A stretch of DNA of 64,000 nt from Thalassolituus hydrocarboniclasticus (GCF_025345565.1 NZ_CP054475.1:887501-951500); one strand, 5' to 3'; positions 49,781-59,538 are shown, counted from the first letter of the stretch. Numbers and translations are program-made. The notes: generated by a model from the letters alone, not told the origin.

Positions 49781-51469
49781 TCAGGCTGTTTCAGTTTGCC
49801 CGGCGTTTTTCTTGTCGGTTGTTTCTTTGGCGGTTTCCGTTTCATCTTGCTGAGGTGGCTGCCATTCTTTCAGCAGTTTTAATACCTCTCCGGCTTTACG
49901 TCCCTGCATCGCACAGGCGGTCATCATGCCCGCCATTAAGGCACCGCCAACCCCCGCAGTCATCACATCGGCGCCGGTCATATAGAGATTTTTAATCGGT
50001 GTAACCGGATGCAGAAACGGCTTTTTAAAACGATCGACAAAGTGATCAAGGCCATAGATTTCACCGGCTGTGCTTTTCTGGAACCAGTCGCTCGACAACG
50101 GTGTGGATAATTCCTGAAATACCAGTTTGTCGCGTAATTGCGGCAGCCGCTGGTAGAGTTTTTCCAGCAGACGTTCGCTGACGCGGGCTTTGATATTTTC
50201 GTACTCTTCGCCACGCTGATTCCAGGTGCTGCCGCTCCACTGGCTGAACCATTCGTGTTTGGCGACGGTGACAATTTCGACGGTGGATTTACCCGGAAAG
50301 CGGTTGTTCCAGTCAGGGTCTTTGGCCGATGGGAAGGAAATATAAACCACCGGAAATTCCTGCTCCGGATCGTCATAGTAGCGCTGCAGATTACCTTCGT
50401 GATCAGCGCTTGGGTAAATCCACAGGTTGGTGGTGTTTAAACCCAGTTCTTCGGCGGTCCCTTCAAAGCCGGCATAAATACAATAATGAGCGCTTGAACG
50501 CTGCACCTGTTTGGCCCAGCGTTCGGTGCCCAGTTTTTTCCGCACATCGGCGGGCAGCAGGCGCTGGGTGGTATTCCAGAAGCCGGCGTTGCTGACCACG
50601 CGAGTGGCCGTCAGCTCGGTGCCATTGGCCAGGCGCACGCCACAGGCGCGGTTATTACGCACGATGATTTCGTCGACATCGGCGTAGGTAAAGACTTCGC
50701 CGCCGGATTTCTGGATAGTCGGAATAATAGTGCGGGCAATAGCCGAAGCGCCGCCCACCGGATAGGCGCCACCGGCCAGATAATGCTTGGCAATTAAAGC
50801 GTGCATAATGAAGGCGGCGTCGGTAGGTGTCTGACCGTAATCGCCCCATTGGCCGGTCAGTACCGAAATTAATTGCTGGTTGCAGGTGAGATTTTCCAGC
50901 ACCTCACGGGTGGTCTGGAAAAATTCTTTCGGCAGAAGCAGCGGACGAATGAGGTTATAGGCCCGTGCCAGTAACGGTGGCATCGCCTGGCCGGCAAAAA
51001 AACGCGGGGTCTTGCGGCTCATTTCACGGATCAGTTCGATGTAACGATCAATCGCCTGCGCTTCCTCCGGGAAGCGTTCTTTCAGCATGGCGGCAAAGTT
51101 ATCCCGGCCGGCAACAAAACCATACTCTTCTTTGCCGAGAATAATGCGGTCGTATTCAGGTTCCATTTCCGCCCACTGCAGACGTCCTTCGCTGACCACA
51201 TCAAATACCCGGCGCAGGGTAGAGGGCTTATGAACTTCACCGATGTAATGCACGCCGACATCCCATTCAAAACCTTCACGGTCATAAGCATGGGTAAAGC
51301 CTCCGGCGGTGTAATGCTGTTCAAGTACCGCGACCTTCTGGCCCAGCAAAGACAGAAAAGCGGCGGTTGTCAGGCCGCCCATGCCGGAGCCAATCACAAT
51401 CACATCGTAATGGCTGTCGGCGCGATTGGCGCGGAAGCGGGTGCCGGTTCTTACTTTGACCTTGCTCAT
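49781..51469 (-). CDS. CrtI/RetSat-like FAD-dependent oxidoreductase
   Basis: 562 residues from the ATG at 51469 (AGGAG 6 nt upstream); the frame is open to 51634 but that would cover the operator. N-terminal FAD site VIVIGSGMGGLTTAAFLS, with ExH-type EQHYTAGG. The C-terminus has the family motif YMTGADVMTAGVGGALMAG. It belongs to the phytoene desaturase / all-trans-retinol 13,14-reductase-like group; the substrate cannot be told. A Glu/Thr/Lys-rich tail of about 25 residues follows. No carotenoid genes lie nearby. Divergent from the PadR regulator, which probably controls it. Confidence 0.85.
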   Translation of the reverse strand: MSKVKVRTGTRFRANRADSHYDVIVIGSGMGGLTTAAFLSLLGQKVAVLEQHYTAGGFTHAYDREGFEWDVGVHYIGEVHKPSTLRRVFDVVSEGRLQWAEMEPEYDRIILGKEEYGFVAGRDNFAAMLKERFPEEAQAIDRYIELIREMSRKTPRFFAGQAMPPLLARAYNLIRPLLLPKEFFQTTREVLENLTCNQQLISVLTGQWGDYGQTPTDAAFIMHALIAKHYLAGGAYPVGGASAIARTIIPTIQKSGGEVFTYADVDEIIVRNNRACGVRLANGTELTATRVVSNAGFWNTTQRLLPADVRKKLGTERWAKQVQRSSAHYCIYAGFEGTAEELGLNTTNLWIYPSADHEGNLQRYYDDPEQEFPVVYISFPSAKDPDWNNRFPGKSTVEIVTVAKHEWFSQWSGSTWNQRGEEYENIKARVSERLLEKLYQRLPQLRDKLVFQELSTPLSSDWFQKSTAGEIYGLDHFVDRFKKPFLHPVTPIKNLYMTGADVMTAGVGGALMAGMMTACAMQGRKAGEVLKLLKEWQPPQQDETETAKETTDKKNAGQTETA

Positions 51470-51522
51470 GGGGTGCTCCTCCGTATGGGGCGGGTGTTTT
51501 GTTATTGTTATTGCAATCCAGT

Positions 51523-51540
51523 TATGCAAAAAATTGCATA
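51523..51540. promoter_or_regulatory. Candidate PadR operator
   Basis: Perfect inverted repeat TATGCAA (51523-51529), AAAA, TTGCATA (51534-51540), in the gap between the divergent oxidoreductase and PadR genes. PadR-family regulators bind such AT-rich ATG(C/T)..(G/A)CAT dyads. It lies 54 nt ahead of the oxidoreductase start and 79 nt ahead of padR. Confidence 0.55.
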
Positions 51541-51619
51541 TGTTTGTCAGATTATCCCGCCCGCATAGGCGATGCAAGCCCGGACAGGTAGAATGACGGC
51601 GAAAATTAAGGAGAACGCA

Positions 51620-52156
51620 GTGTCGCTGAAACACGCCATTCTGGTGTTGCTGGAAACCGAGTCGGGGTCAGGCTATGACCTGCTGAAGCGTTTCCGTGAG
51701 CATATGGGCTATTTCTGGAATGCCAGTCATCAGCAGATTTACCAACAGCTTAAATGGATGCACGAAGCCGGCTGGCTGACGCTGCGCACCGAGCCGCAAC
51801 AGGGAAAGCCTGACCGCAAGGTGTATGAGCTGACACCGACTGGCCATAATGCCTTGCTTGACTGGCTGGCTGAAACCAGCAAGCCGCAGAAGGTCAATGA
51901 CAGTCTGCTGGTGCGTTTGTATGGCGGCCATTTGCGTGAAGCGGACAATATCCGGGCGGATATTGCCCATCACCGCAAACTGTATGAGCAGAACCGGGCA
52001 GCGCTGTTGTCGATTGAACAGCATTATCTGGCGTTGCCTGAAGCTGAGCGGCAGCGTTACCGCTTTCCATACCTTACTTTGCGTCGCGGCATTCTGTCAG
52101 TGCAGGCCTGGCTCGACTGGGCGGACGAAGTCGACGCTTTTCTGAATCACCAATAA
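51620..52156 (+). CDS. PadR-family transcriptional regulator
   Basis: 178 residues from the GTG at 51620 (AGGAG 6 nt upstream); VSLKHAILVLLETESGSGYDL is the standard PadR start. The winged helix covers about 1-90 (QQIYQQLKWMHEAGWL recognition region, DRKVYELTPTG wing), followed by the C-terminal Vir-like helical dimer domain. It likely represses the divergent oxidoreductase gene and itself through the dyad at 51523-51540. The ligand is unknown. Confidence 0.9.
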   Translation: MSLKHAILVLLETESGSGYDLLKRFREHMGYFWNASHQQIYQQLKWMHEAGWLTLRTEPQQGKPDRKVYELTPTGHNALLDWLAETSKPQKVNDSLLVRLYGGHLREADNIRADIAHHRKLYEQNRAALLSIEQHYLALPEAERQRYRFPYLTLRRGILSVQAWLDWADEVDAFLNHQ

Positions 52157-52174
52157 ATTGAAAAAGGAATAACA

Positions 52175-53131
52175 ATGGCGGGTGCAAGTTTATTAGCGCT
52201 GCTGGACGATATTGCCACGGTACTGGATGACGTGGCTGTGCTGTCGAAAGTCGCGGCGAAGAAAACCAGTGGCGTGCTGGGGGATGATCTGGCGCTCAAT
52301 GCGCAGCAGGTTTCCGGTATTCGTGCCGAGCGTGAGTTGCCGGTGGTGTGGGCGGTTACCAAAGGCTCATTGAAGAACAAGCTGATTCTGGTGCCGGCGG
52401 CACTGCTGATCAGTGCATTTGCGCCCTGGGCGGTGATGATTCTGCTGATGCTGGGCGGCGCTTATCTGTGTTTTGAAGGCGTTGAAAAACTGCTGCACAG
52501 CATTTTACACCGCAAAGAGGCGGAAGCTGGCAAACAGCAATTACAGCAGGCGTTGCTCAATGGTTCTGAAGATTTACTGGCGTTTGAGCAGGGCAAAATC
52601 AAAGGCGCGATACGCACCGATTTTATTCTTTCGGCAGAAATTATTGTGATTACCCTGGGCTCGGTTGCGCAGGCCAGTTTTACCACTCAGGTGCTGGTTG
52701 TCTCGGCCTTAGCCCTGCTGTTTACCTTTGGCGTTTATGGCCTGGTGGCGGCGATTGTGAAGATGGATGATGCCGGTCTGTATCTCAGTGAACGCAGCAA
52801 CAGCATGCTACAGGGCATCGGTCGCGGACTGTTGGTTCTGGCTCCCTGGCTGATGAAAACCTTATCGGTGGTCGGTACGCTGGCGATGTTTCTGGTGGGC
52901 GGCGGTATCCTGATGCACGGCGTACCACAGCTTGAGCATCTGGCGCATTCCGCATCCGGTTGGGCGATTCACAGCTGGGGCACAACGCTGCCATGGCTGG
53001 CGGACATTAGTGGTGCATTACTGCCGCTGGTATTTAATCTGCTGGTGGGCTTACTGGCCGGAGCGGTGCTGGTGGGTGTAATGGCTGTGTGGGAGAAACT
53101 GCGCGGGAAAAACGCTGCGGCTGTTCAGTAA
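52175..53131 (+). CDS. DUF808 family membrane protein (YedI-like)
   Basis: 318 residues, matching YedI of E. coli in length. N-terminus [20 protein letters not shown] is the DUF808 signature; several hydrophobic segments follow ([20 protein letters not shown] and others). Function unknown. It follows padR by 18 nt with AAAGGAAT upstream, so it may be co-transcribed with the regulator. Confidence 0.88.
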   Translation: MAGASLLALLDDIATVLDDVAVLSKVAAKKTSGVLGDDLALNAQQVSGIRAERELPVVWAVTKGSLKNKLILVPAALLISAFAPWAVMILLMLGGAYLCFEGVEKLLHSILHRKEAEAGKQQLQQALLNGSEDLLAFEQGKIKGAIRTDFILSAEIIVITLGSVAQASFTTQVLVVSALALLFTFGVYGLVAAIVKMDDAGLYLSERSNSMLQGIGRGLLVLAPWLMKTLSVVGTLAMFLVGGGILMHGVPQLEHLAHSASGWAIHSWGTTLPWLADISGALLPLVFNLLVGLLAGAVLVGVMAVWEKLRGKNAAAVQ

Positions 53132-53187
53132 AGTTGGTATTTTCCCTTGTCCAGCGGCCGTGCTTTGCTAAGCCGGCCGCAGGATAA

Positions 53188-53388
53188 TCAGTTGTACGGC
53201 TTATTCTGTTCCTGCTGCCATTCTTCCGACATCAGTACTTCATCGGCCGGTTTGCCGGGAATGGCATGACCTTCGCTGGCCCATTCGCCCAGATCAATCA
53301 GTTTGCAGCGTTCGCAGCAGAATGGACGGTATTTATTTTCCGCAATCCATTCCACGTCTTTTTTACAGGTCGGGCAGTTTACTTTCAT
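53188..53388 (-). CDS. yacG: DNA gyrase inhibitor / zinc protein YacG
   Basis: 66 residues. Zinc ligands C5, C8, C24 and C28 ([15 protein letters not shown]), then the conserved [12 protein letters not shown] segment. YacG inhibits gyrase in E. coli. Co-oriented with coaE and pilD, the standard pilB-pilC-pilD-coaE-yacG order; 58 nt after coaE. Confidence 0.94.
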   Translation of the reverse strand: MKVNCPTCKKDVEWIAENKYRPFCCERCKLIDLGEWASEGHAIPGKPADEVLMSEEWQQEQNKPYN

Positions 53389-53446
53389 GGGGTTCTCGCA
53401 GGTTTGCTCATCGCATGTCAGTCAGGCGCTGTTGCTGGCTATTTTA

Positions 53447-54043
53447 TTATGAGGCGGCACGCAACAGGTAGCTGTTGTGTAACAGTTCCAGTTGCTGGTG
53501 CAGCTCAGCCAGCCCCTGGCTGTTATCGGCAATATCATCGGCGCGTGCACGGCGTTCATCGCGCGGCATTTGTGCGGCGATGATACGGCGGATCTGATCG
53601 GCGTTATTCTGGTCGCGGGAAGTCGCCCGTGCAATCTGAATATCGACCGGCACGTCAATCAGCAGTGTATGTTGTGTTAATAATGCCTGACCCGATTCGA
53701 ACAACAGGGGTGACACCAGAATGGCATAGGCAGAGGTTGCTTGCTGCAACTGGCGGATAATGCTGTCACGGATGCGCGGGTGGGTCTGGGATTCCAGCCA
53801 CTTCCGTTCCTCCGGCTCGGAGAAAACTTTGTCACGCAGCCAGGCACGATTAAGACTACCGTCAGCCAGCAGTGCCTGTTCGCCGAAGTGCTGTTTGATT
53901 GCCTGCCAGGCCGGCTGACCTGGCTCAACTACTTCGCGGGCGACGATGTCGGCGTCCACCACGGTAATGCCTTTGCTGGCAAAAAAGTCACTGGCAGCGG
54001 TTTTGCCACTGCCAATTCCACCGGTTAAACCCAAAACCCACAT
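53447..54043 (-). CDS. coaE: Dephospho-CoA kinase
   Basis: Last step of coenzyme A synthesis. 198 residues. P-loop GLTGGIGSGKTA at about 5-16, then FASKGITVVDADIVAREVV, and RDQNNADQIRRI in the lid region. It starts 16 nt after pilD. Confidence 0.95.
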   Translation of the reverse strand: MWVLGLTGGIGSGKTAASDFFASKGITVVDADIVAREVVEPGQPAWQAIKQHFGEQALLADGSLNRAWLRDKVFSEPEERKWLESQTHPRIRDSIIRQLQQATSAYAILVSPLLFESGQALLTQHTLLIDVPVDIQIARATSRDQNNADQIRRIIAAQMPRDERRARADDIADNSQGLAELHQQLELLHNSYLLRAAS

Positions 54044-54059
54044 TGCTGATTATTACCTG

Positions 54060-54938
54060 TCAGAAACGGCCCAGATACCACTGGCTGATATCATTGCCCC
54101 AGAGGGCGGCAATCCAACCCGCAGCGGCCAGATAGGGGCCAAAAGGAATCGGAAGGTTTTTGTCCCGTCCGAGAATGATAATGCCGGCAATACCCACCAT
54201 GGCACCCACCACGGAAGAGAGCAGAATAATCAGCGGCAGACTTTGTACGCCGAGCCAGGCTCCGAGTGCAGCCAGCAGCTTAAAGTCGCCGTAGCCCATT
54301 CCCTCTTTGCCAGTCACCAGCTTGAAGATCCAGAACACACTCCACAGCGCCATATAGCCTGCAGCGGCGCCGTATACCGCACTTTCCAGATCGGTGAATA
54401 ATCCCTGACTGTTAACCAACAGCCCCAGCCACAGAAGGCTTAATGTCATGGTGTCGGGCAGAATCTGATGGTCGATATCAATCACCGACATGCTGATTAA
54501 CAGCCAGGTGAACACCAGCATAGCTGCCAGCTGCCAACCCCAGGGGTACACCAGTAATAACGCCGTACTGAGGATGGCGGTGGCGATCTCAACCGCCGGA
54601 TAACGCAGGCCTATAGGGGTGCCGCAACCGGCACACTTACCGCGCAGTAAGACCCAGCTCAGCAGCGGAATATTCTGCCAGGCTTTCACCGGAACCTGAC
54701 ATTTGGGGCAGTGTGAGTCAGGCTTTAGCAGGTTGAAGGGCTTACTCAGATCGTCAATGGCCGGGTGCTTTGGCAGGCTACTGTCCATTTCCAGGCAATC
54801 CTGCTTCCAGCTGCGGAACATCATGACCGGAAAGCGCAGGATAACCACATTGAGGAAACTGCCGATCAGCAGGCTGAACAGCGCGATAAAAATAGCCAGC
54901 CAGACAAGGTTGTCGGCCAGCAGTTGCAGCAGCTTCAT
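54060..54938 (-). CDS. pilD: Prepilin peptidase / N-methyltransferase PilD
   Basis: Cleaves and N-methylates all prepilins in this window. 292 residues. The N-terminal methyltransferase region has the two zinc-type pairs CPKC and CAGC. The aspartyl protease sites are in SVIDIDHQILPD and GMGYGDFKL. About eight hydrophobic segments. Its start overlaps the pilC stop by 1 nt. Confidence 0.96.
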   Translation of the reverse strand: MKLLQLLADNLVWLAIFIALFSLLIGSFLNVVILRFPVMMFRSWKQDCLEMDSSLPKHPAIDDLSKPFNLLKPDSHCPKCQVPVKAWQNIPLLSWVLLRGKCAGCGTPIGLRYPAVEIATAILSTALLLVYPWGWQLAAMLVFTWLLISMSVIDIDHQILPDTMTLSLLWLGLLVNSQGLFTDLESAVYGAAAGYMALWSVFWIFKLVTGKEGMGYGDFKLLAALGAWLGVQSLPLIILLSSVVGAMVGIAGIIILGRDKNLPIPFGPYLAAAGWIAALWGNDISQWYLGRF

Positions 54939-56164
54939 CAGATCGCTTTACCCATCTCGAAGATTGGCAGGTACATGGCGATAATCAGACCACCGATTAC
55001 CACACCGAGGAACGCCATAATCATCGGCTCAAGCAGGGCTGTCATATTGTCGACGGCGTTATCCACTTCATCTTCGAAATAAGTGGCGGCTTTATCCAGC
55101 ATGGCATCAAGGGCACCGGATTCCTCACCGATACTGGTCATCTGTACCACCATATTGGGAAACACACCGGTGGAACGCATCGCAAAGTGCATCTGCTGGC
55201 CAGAGGATACTTCATCGCGGATTTTCAGTACGGCTTCGCGGTAAACAACATTGCCTACCGCACCGGCAACCGACTCCAACGCTTCTACTAAGGGCACACC
55301 GGCAGCAAAGGTCGTCGACAGAACCCGGGCATAACGGGCAACCGCCGCCTTGCGGATAAGATCGCCGAACACGGGAAGCTTAAGGGTGAGGCGCTCAAAG
55401 TTATTGCGGAAAGCCGGTGAGCGTTTCATTGCCTGTGAGAAAAAAGCACCGGCAACGGCCAGAAGGCCCAGTACATGCAGGTAATAGGCCTGAGCCTGTT
55501 CAGACAGATAAACCACAAACTGTGTTGGTGCCGGCAGCTGCGAACCAAAGCTGCGGAACATAGAGTCAAAGGTGGGTACTACTTTAATCAACAGGATAGC
55601 GGTTACCACAAAAGCCACAGCGAGTGTGGCAAGGGGGTAGGTCATCGCCTTTTTGATTTTGGCCTTCAGAATCTCGGTTTTTTCTTTGTAGTTAGCCACT
55701 TTTTCCAGCATGGCTTCAAGGGCACCGGCCTGTTCGCCGGACTCGACCAGATTGCAGGTAAGCTCATCAAAGTACTCAGGGTGCTGCTTCAGTGCAGAGG
55801 CAAAGTCATTACCCGCAGATACGGTATCGCGCAGGCCCAGAATCAGCTCTTTCATCGATGGGTTATCAATACCATCGGCGACGATATCAAAGGACTGCAC
55901 CAGAGGAACACCGGCTTTGATCATGGTCGCCATCTGCCGGGTAAAAAAGGTGATATCGGACGATTTAATCTTTTTCTTGCCCAGCCCACCCATTCCCAGT
56001 AAAGGTTGCGCAACTTTGCGTACCTTCAGCGGGTTAACACCCTGCTTACGCAGCTGCGCCTTGACCATTGCGGCATTCTGGCCGCTCATTTCGCCCTTAA
56101 TTGTCTGGCCGCGGCGATTGATGCCTTCCCAGGCAAAGGCGCTGTTCTTTATTTGCTTAGCCAT
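54938..56164 (-). CDS. pilC: Type IV pilus inner-membrane platform protein PilC
   Basis: Platform protein that couples the PilB motor to pilus growth. 408 residues with two GspF domains (about 70-195 and 275-400; repeated motifs FTRQMATMIKAGVPL and YARVLSTTFAAGVPL) and three hydrophobic segments. Second gene of pilB-pilC-pilD. Confidence 0.96.
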   Translation of the reverse strand: MAKQIKNSAFAWEGINRRGQTIKGEMSGQNAAMVKAQLRKQGVNPLKVRKVAQPLLGMGGLGKKKIKSSDITFFTRQMATMIKAGVPLVQSFDIVADGIDNPSMKELILGLRDTVSAGNDFASALKQHPEYFDELTCNLVESGEQAGALEAMLEKVANYKEKTEILKAKIKKAMTYPLATLAVAFVVTAILLIKVVPTFDSMFRSFGSQLPAPTQFVVYLSEQAQAYYLHVLGLLAVAGAFFSQAMKRSPAFRNNFERLTLKLPVFGDLIRKAAVARYARVLSTTFAAGVPLVEALESVAGAVGNVVYREAVLKIRDEVSSGQQMHFAMRSTGVFPNMVVQMTSIGEESGALDAMLDKAATYFEDEVDNAVDNMTALLEPMIMAFLGVVIGGLIIAMYLPIFEMGKAI

Positions 56165-56211
56165 TGTGCTGTTGTATCCATGCTATGGGCAGCACAGGGC
56201 TGCCGTAAAAC

Positions 56212-57909
56212 TTAGTCGGTGGTTACCCGGTTGGCTTCTTCCAGGCTGGTAACCCCTTGGGCGACCTTTTGCAGCGCCGATGTACGCAAATCGTTAAAAC
56301 CCTCTTTGCGCGCTGCATCAGAAATCTCAATCGAGTTGCCGCCCTCCATGATAATACGGGAGATAGCATCGGTTATTCTAACTACTTCATAAATACCGAC
56401 ACGGCCTTTATAACCGCCTTTACATTGCTCACAGCCAACCGGCTTATAAATCTCAGCGGTTTGCAGCTGTTCTTCGGTGAATCCGGCCTCCAGCAGCAGC
56501 TCTTTAGGAATCTCTGCCGGGGCTTTGCAGCTTGCGCATAAACGCCGCGCCAGACGCTGGGCGATAATCAGACTGACCGAGGTGGCAATATTGAACGATG
56601 GCACACCCATATTGGCCAGACGGGTCAGGGTTTCGGCAGCACTGTTGGTGTGCAGGGTGGAAAGCACTAAGTGACCGGTCTGGGCCGCTTTGATGGCGAT
56701 AGAGGCGGTATCCAGATCCCGGATTTCCCCCACCATTACCACATCCGGGTCCTGACGCAGGAAGGAGCGCAGAGCTGCTGCGAAGTCGAGACCGACACGG
56801 GCGTTTACGTTTACCTGGTTAATACCTTCGAGGTTAATTTCTACCGGGTCTTCCGCGGTGGAAATATTGGTGCCTTCCACGTTAAGGATATTCAGACCGG
56901 TATACAGGGATACCGTTTTACCGGAACCGGTCGGGCCGGTAACCAGAATCATGCCCTGCGGCTTGGCCAGGGCATCCAGATACAGGGCTTTCTGATCGGC
57001 TTCATAACCGAGCATATCAATCCCCAGCTTGGCTGAAGAAGGATCGAGAATACGCAGTACGATCTTTTCACCCCACAGGGTTGGCAGGGTATTGACGCGG
57101 AAATCGATGGCCTTGGTTTTGGACAGCTTCATCTTGATACGGCCATCCTGGGGAACGCGCCGCTCAGAGATATCCATCTGTGACATCACCTTTAAGCGCG
57201 CAGCAATCTTGCCGGCAAGGTTGACTGGCGGGCTGGCAACTTCATGCAGCATGCCATCGGTACGGTAACGTACCCGGTAGCGCTTTTCGTAAGGCTCAAA
57301 GTGAATATCGGAAGCGCCGCCTTTAATCGCATCGAGCAGCATTTTATTAACAAAACGTACGATCGGAGCGTCGTCGCCGGAGGAATCCTTCTCGGCTTCT
57401 TGGGCTTTATCCCGGGCGTCCGGGTCTTCCAGATCCACATCGTCGAGATCACCGTCCAGATCACCAAAGCTGTTGTCGTTAGCGGCCAGGAATTTATCGA
57501 CAGCACTGCCGAGTTTATCTTCTTCAGCCAGTACCGCCTCGACGGTCATGCCGGTATTAAACTTGATTTCGTCGATCGCCAGCATGGCGGATGGGTCGCT
57601 TTGCGCGACAAACAGACGGTTTCCGCGCTGAAACAATGGCAGAACCCGGTGCTTTTCGATCAGTTCACGGCTGACCAGTTCTTTGGGCATCAGCTCAAAA
57701 TCAAAGGCACTGAGATCCAGCAGGGGGAGGCCGAACTCTTCAGAAGCCAGCAGTGCAATGGCACGTGATTTTATGTAACCCGATGCAACGGCGGCGGCAA
57801 CAAAACTGATTTTGTCCTGCTTTGCCTTATTGATGATTTCCTGAGCCTGCTGGCTGTTCACCAGATTCTGCTCAACGATACGGCGTGGTAAGCCGGTCAA
57901 AACGGCCAT
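56212..57909 (-). CDS. pilB: Type IV pilus assembly ATPase PilB
   Basis: Hexameric motor for pilus extension. 565 residues: N-terminal MshEN-type domain (about 1-150), which binds c-di-GMP in some PilB/MshE proteins; Walker A GPTGSGKTVSLY; Walker B MVGEIRDLDTA; and a tetra-Cys zinc motif (CASCK, CEQCK). First gene of pilB-pilC-pilD, 47 nt before pilC, and divergent in function but not in strand from pilA, which lies upstream with its own terminator. Confidence 0.96.
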   Translation of the reverse strand: MAVLTGLPRRIVEQNLVNSQQAQEIINKAKQDKISFVAAAVASGYIKSRAIALLASEEFGLPLLDLSAFDFELMPKELVSRELIEKHRVLPLFQRGNRLFVAQSDPSAMLAIDEIKFNTGMTVEAVLAEEDKLGSAVDKFLAANDNSFGDLDGDLDDVDLEDPDARDKAQEAEKDSSGDDAPIVRFVNKMLLDAIKGGASDIHFEPYEKRYRVRYRTDGMLHEVASPPVNLAGKIAARLKVMSQMDISERRVPQDGRIKMKLSKTKAIDFRVNTLPTLWGEKIVLRILDPSSAKLGIDMLGYEADQKALYLDALAKPQGMILVTGPTGSGKTVSLYTGLNILNVEGTNISTAEDPVEINLEGINQVNVNARVGLDFAAALRSFLRQDPDVVMVGEIRDLDTASIAIKAAQTGHLVLSTLHTNSAAETLTRLANMGVPSFNIATSVSLIIAQRLARRLCASCKAPAEIPKELLLEAGFTEEQLQTAEIYKPVGCEQCKGGYKGRVGIYEVVRITDAISRIIMEGGNSIEISDAARKEGFNDLRTSALQKVAQGVTSLEEANRVTTD

Positions 57910-58010
57910 AGAGATTCCCCAAAGGCATTGTGCTTTTTGTATCAGAACATACCAGAGGGCGTGGGGATAAGCCAGAGATTGGGCGTGGCAAGAGGAGGGG
58001 CAGAGGCAAT

Positions 58011-58038
58011 AAAAAACCCCGCCGGAGCGGGGTTTTTA
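58011..58038 (-). terminator. Terminator of pilA
   Basis: On the minus strand: stem CCCCGC/GCGGGG (58027-58032 with 58017-58022), loop TCCG, followed by six T. It lies 16 nt after the pilA stop and separates pilA from pilB. Confidence 0.88.
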
Positions 58039-58053
58039 TCAACAGGCTAACTA

Positions 58054-58683
58054 TCAGATGTAGTCAGAGTTGATGTTTTCGTGCATCCACTTACAGGCAA
58101 CACCCGCAAGGTCCGCAGCACCAGCCAGAGTGCCAGCAGGATCAGCAGAAACGTGCCAGTTCAGATTGGTGGAGTTGCCAGTCAGAATCGGAGTCAGGAT
58201 AATATCACCCTGTACATCGATATCGATAGAGCCATCGAATGTGATGCGGATAGCTGCGGTAGGGGTAACGACGCCAGCAGGCATGTTGGCTAAAAGAAAG
58301 CCTGCGCACGTATTAGCAACAGGGGCAGCACCTGCAACGATATCTACCAGACTTACACCATCAATAGTGTTTGTGTCTGGTGCAGCACGCAGGCCGTAGT
58401 TAACCTGCCAGCAAGGATCGGCCACTGGACATACTGGAGCCTGACCTACGGCTGGTTGTGCAGCTGCAGGGGCCGCTGTATCCAACCAGGCTTCACCGTG
58501 ACGGGACAGGTTGGTATCAAATGCGCGCTGAACGTTAGCTACAGAGGCGAAAACAGTCGACATCTGGGTGTTGATGATGTACTCGCGGTACGCAGGCAGA
58601 GCCACGGAAGCCAGAATACCGATAATCGCAATAACGATCATCAATTCAATCAGGGTAAAACCTTTTTGAACTTGTTTTAACAT
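58054..58683 (-). CDS. pilA: Type IV major pilin PilA
   Basis: 209 residues from the ATG at 58683; the open frame up to 58779 runs through the promoter leader. Prepilin signal [26 protein letters not shown] with cleavage after G8 and E13 at +5. The globular domain is larger than the usual 140-160 residues and holds four Cys ([21 protein letters not shown]), enough for two disulfides. Its location before the pilB-pilC-pilD genes, a sigma54 promoter and a strong terminator mark it as the major pilin. A TfpZ-like gene lies just upstream. Confidence 0.92.
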   Translation of the reverse strand: MLKQVQKGFTLIELMIVIAIIGILASVALPAYREYIINTQMSTVFASVANVQRAFDTNLSRHGEAWLDTAAPAAAQPAVGQAPVCPVADPCWQVNYGLRAAPDTNTIDGVSLVDIVAGAAPVANTCAGFLLANMPAGVVTPTAAIRITFDGSIDIDVQGDIILTPILTGNSTNLNWHVSADPAGTLAGAADLAGVACKWMHENINSDYI

Positions 58684-58793
58684 GGGGATTCTCCACTCGA
58701 TTTGAGATTTTTTAATTCTTGACTCGTTTGTGCTCGGGCTCATAGTCGGCCTTGCAGCACATCTCCGGGTCAGAGCCATTCATGCTGGATGGT

Positions 58794-58808
58794 GCGAAGA
58801 GTGTGCCA
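58794..58808 (-). promoter_or_regulatory. Sigma54 (-24/-12) promoter of pilA
   Basis: Minus strand reads TGGCAC (58808-58803), ACTCT, TCGC (58797-58794). The invariant GG and GC doublets have the required 10-nt spacing; only one base of TTGC differs. The start would be near 58782, 100 nt before the ATG. PilR at 21.6-22.9 kb is the expected activator. Confidence 0.68.
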
Positions 58809-58874
58809 AGCTTATTGGCGCTGCGCAAGCCCAATAAAACGCGAATAGTTCAGCTATTAACAAAATGATGCATT

Positions 58875-58903
58875 CCAAAAGTGACGCTCTGCGTCACTTT
58901 TGG
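58875..58903 (-). terminator. Perfect 13-bp hairpin overlapping the tfpZ-like stop codon
   Basis: CCAAAAGTGACGC (58875-58887) and GCGTCACTTTTGG (58891-58903) with a 3-nt loop. The TGA stop (58896-58894) is inside the right arm. It probably ends the accessory-gene transcript ahead of the pilA promoter, although there is no clean T run. Confidence 0.55.
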
Positions 58904-59538
58904 ACGTTTGTTTTTTTATGAGTGTGCGCCAGTTCCCAAAAAACACCGTTTTGATCAAATTTAAGCTGTACGTTGTCTTTCAGTCCCTTGTCCAGCGAAA
59001 TGCCGAAAGTGTGATCTGTATCACTAATGGGCTGGAAATTCTCCAGAATCCACTCTTTAGTCAATGGCTTGATGTTTTGCGCTTCCAGCGTGCCGGATAA
59101 TCCGACACTTTCGTTGCTGTAATAAAAGAGCGGAGTGGCAGCCTGTTTAACTGTGCCCAACACTTCCTGTGTTACTCCCGAGGCGTAGAGAGTCTGAAAG
59201 CCACTGGCAGGATAAATGCTGATTAAAGCCACCGGCCGGCGTTCATGTATCAGGTAACTGCCGGCAATCAGTGCGCCGGCCTGTAATAACGCAATAATCG
59301 CCAGATCCATTTTCAGGCTTTTTTTCGCCGGGTTAAAAACAATCAGGGTGCAAAGCGGGCCGAGAACCAGATCGACACCTGCGATTAGTGCAATGGCTTT
59401 CCAGCCTTTTTCTGACTCAAAGAAAATACCCGGATACCAGACGTAAAACACCAGCAACAACAGAACAAGAAAAATAACAAAACTGACCGCCAGGTGAACG
59501 GCAAAAGCCTGGTAGCGGTTGTACGAAGTAATATTCAT
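58894..59538 (-). CDS. TfpX/TfpZ-family type IV pilin accessory protein
   Basis: 214 residues. N-terminal hydrophobic helix (YNRYQAFAVHLAVSFVIFL), then ESEKGWKAIALIAGVDLVLGPLCTLIVFNPAKKS split across about 42-75, the core signature of TfpX/TfpZ proteins, a third hydrophobic segment (LAIIALLQAGALIAGSYL) and a periplasmic C-terminal domain. In P. aeruginosa such genes lie next to pilA in strains with particular pilin alleles and modulate pilus assembly. Same position here, between pilA and nadC. Confidence 0.85.
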   Translation of the reverse strand: MNITSYNRYQAFAVHLAVSFVIFLVLLLLVFYVWYPGIFFESEKGWKAIALIAGVDLVLGPLCTLIVFNPAKKSLKMDLAIIALLQAGALIAGSYLIHERRPVALISIYPASGFQTLYASGVTQEVLGTVKQAATPLFYYSNESVGLSGTLEAQNIKPLTKEWILENFQPISDTDHTFGISLDKGLKDNVQLKFDQNGVFWELAHTHKKTNVQK

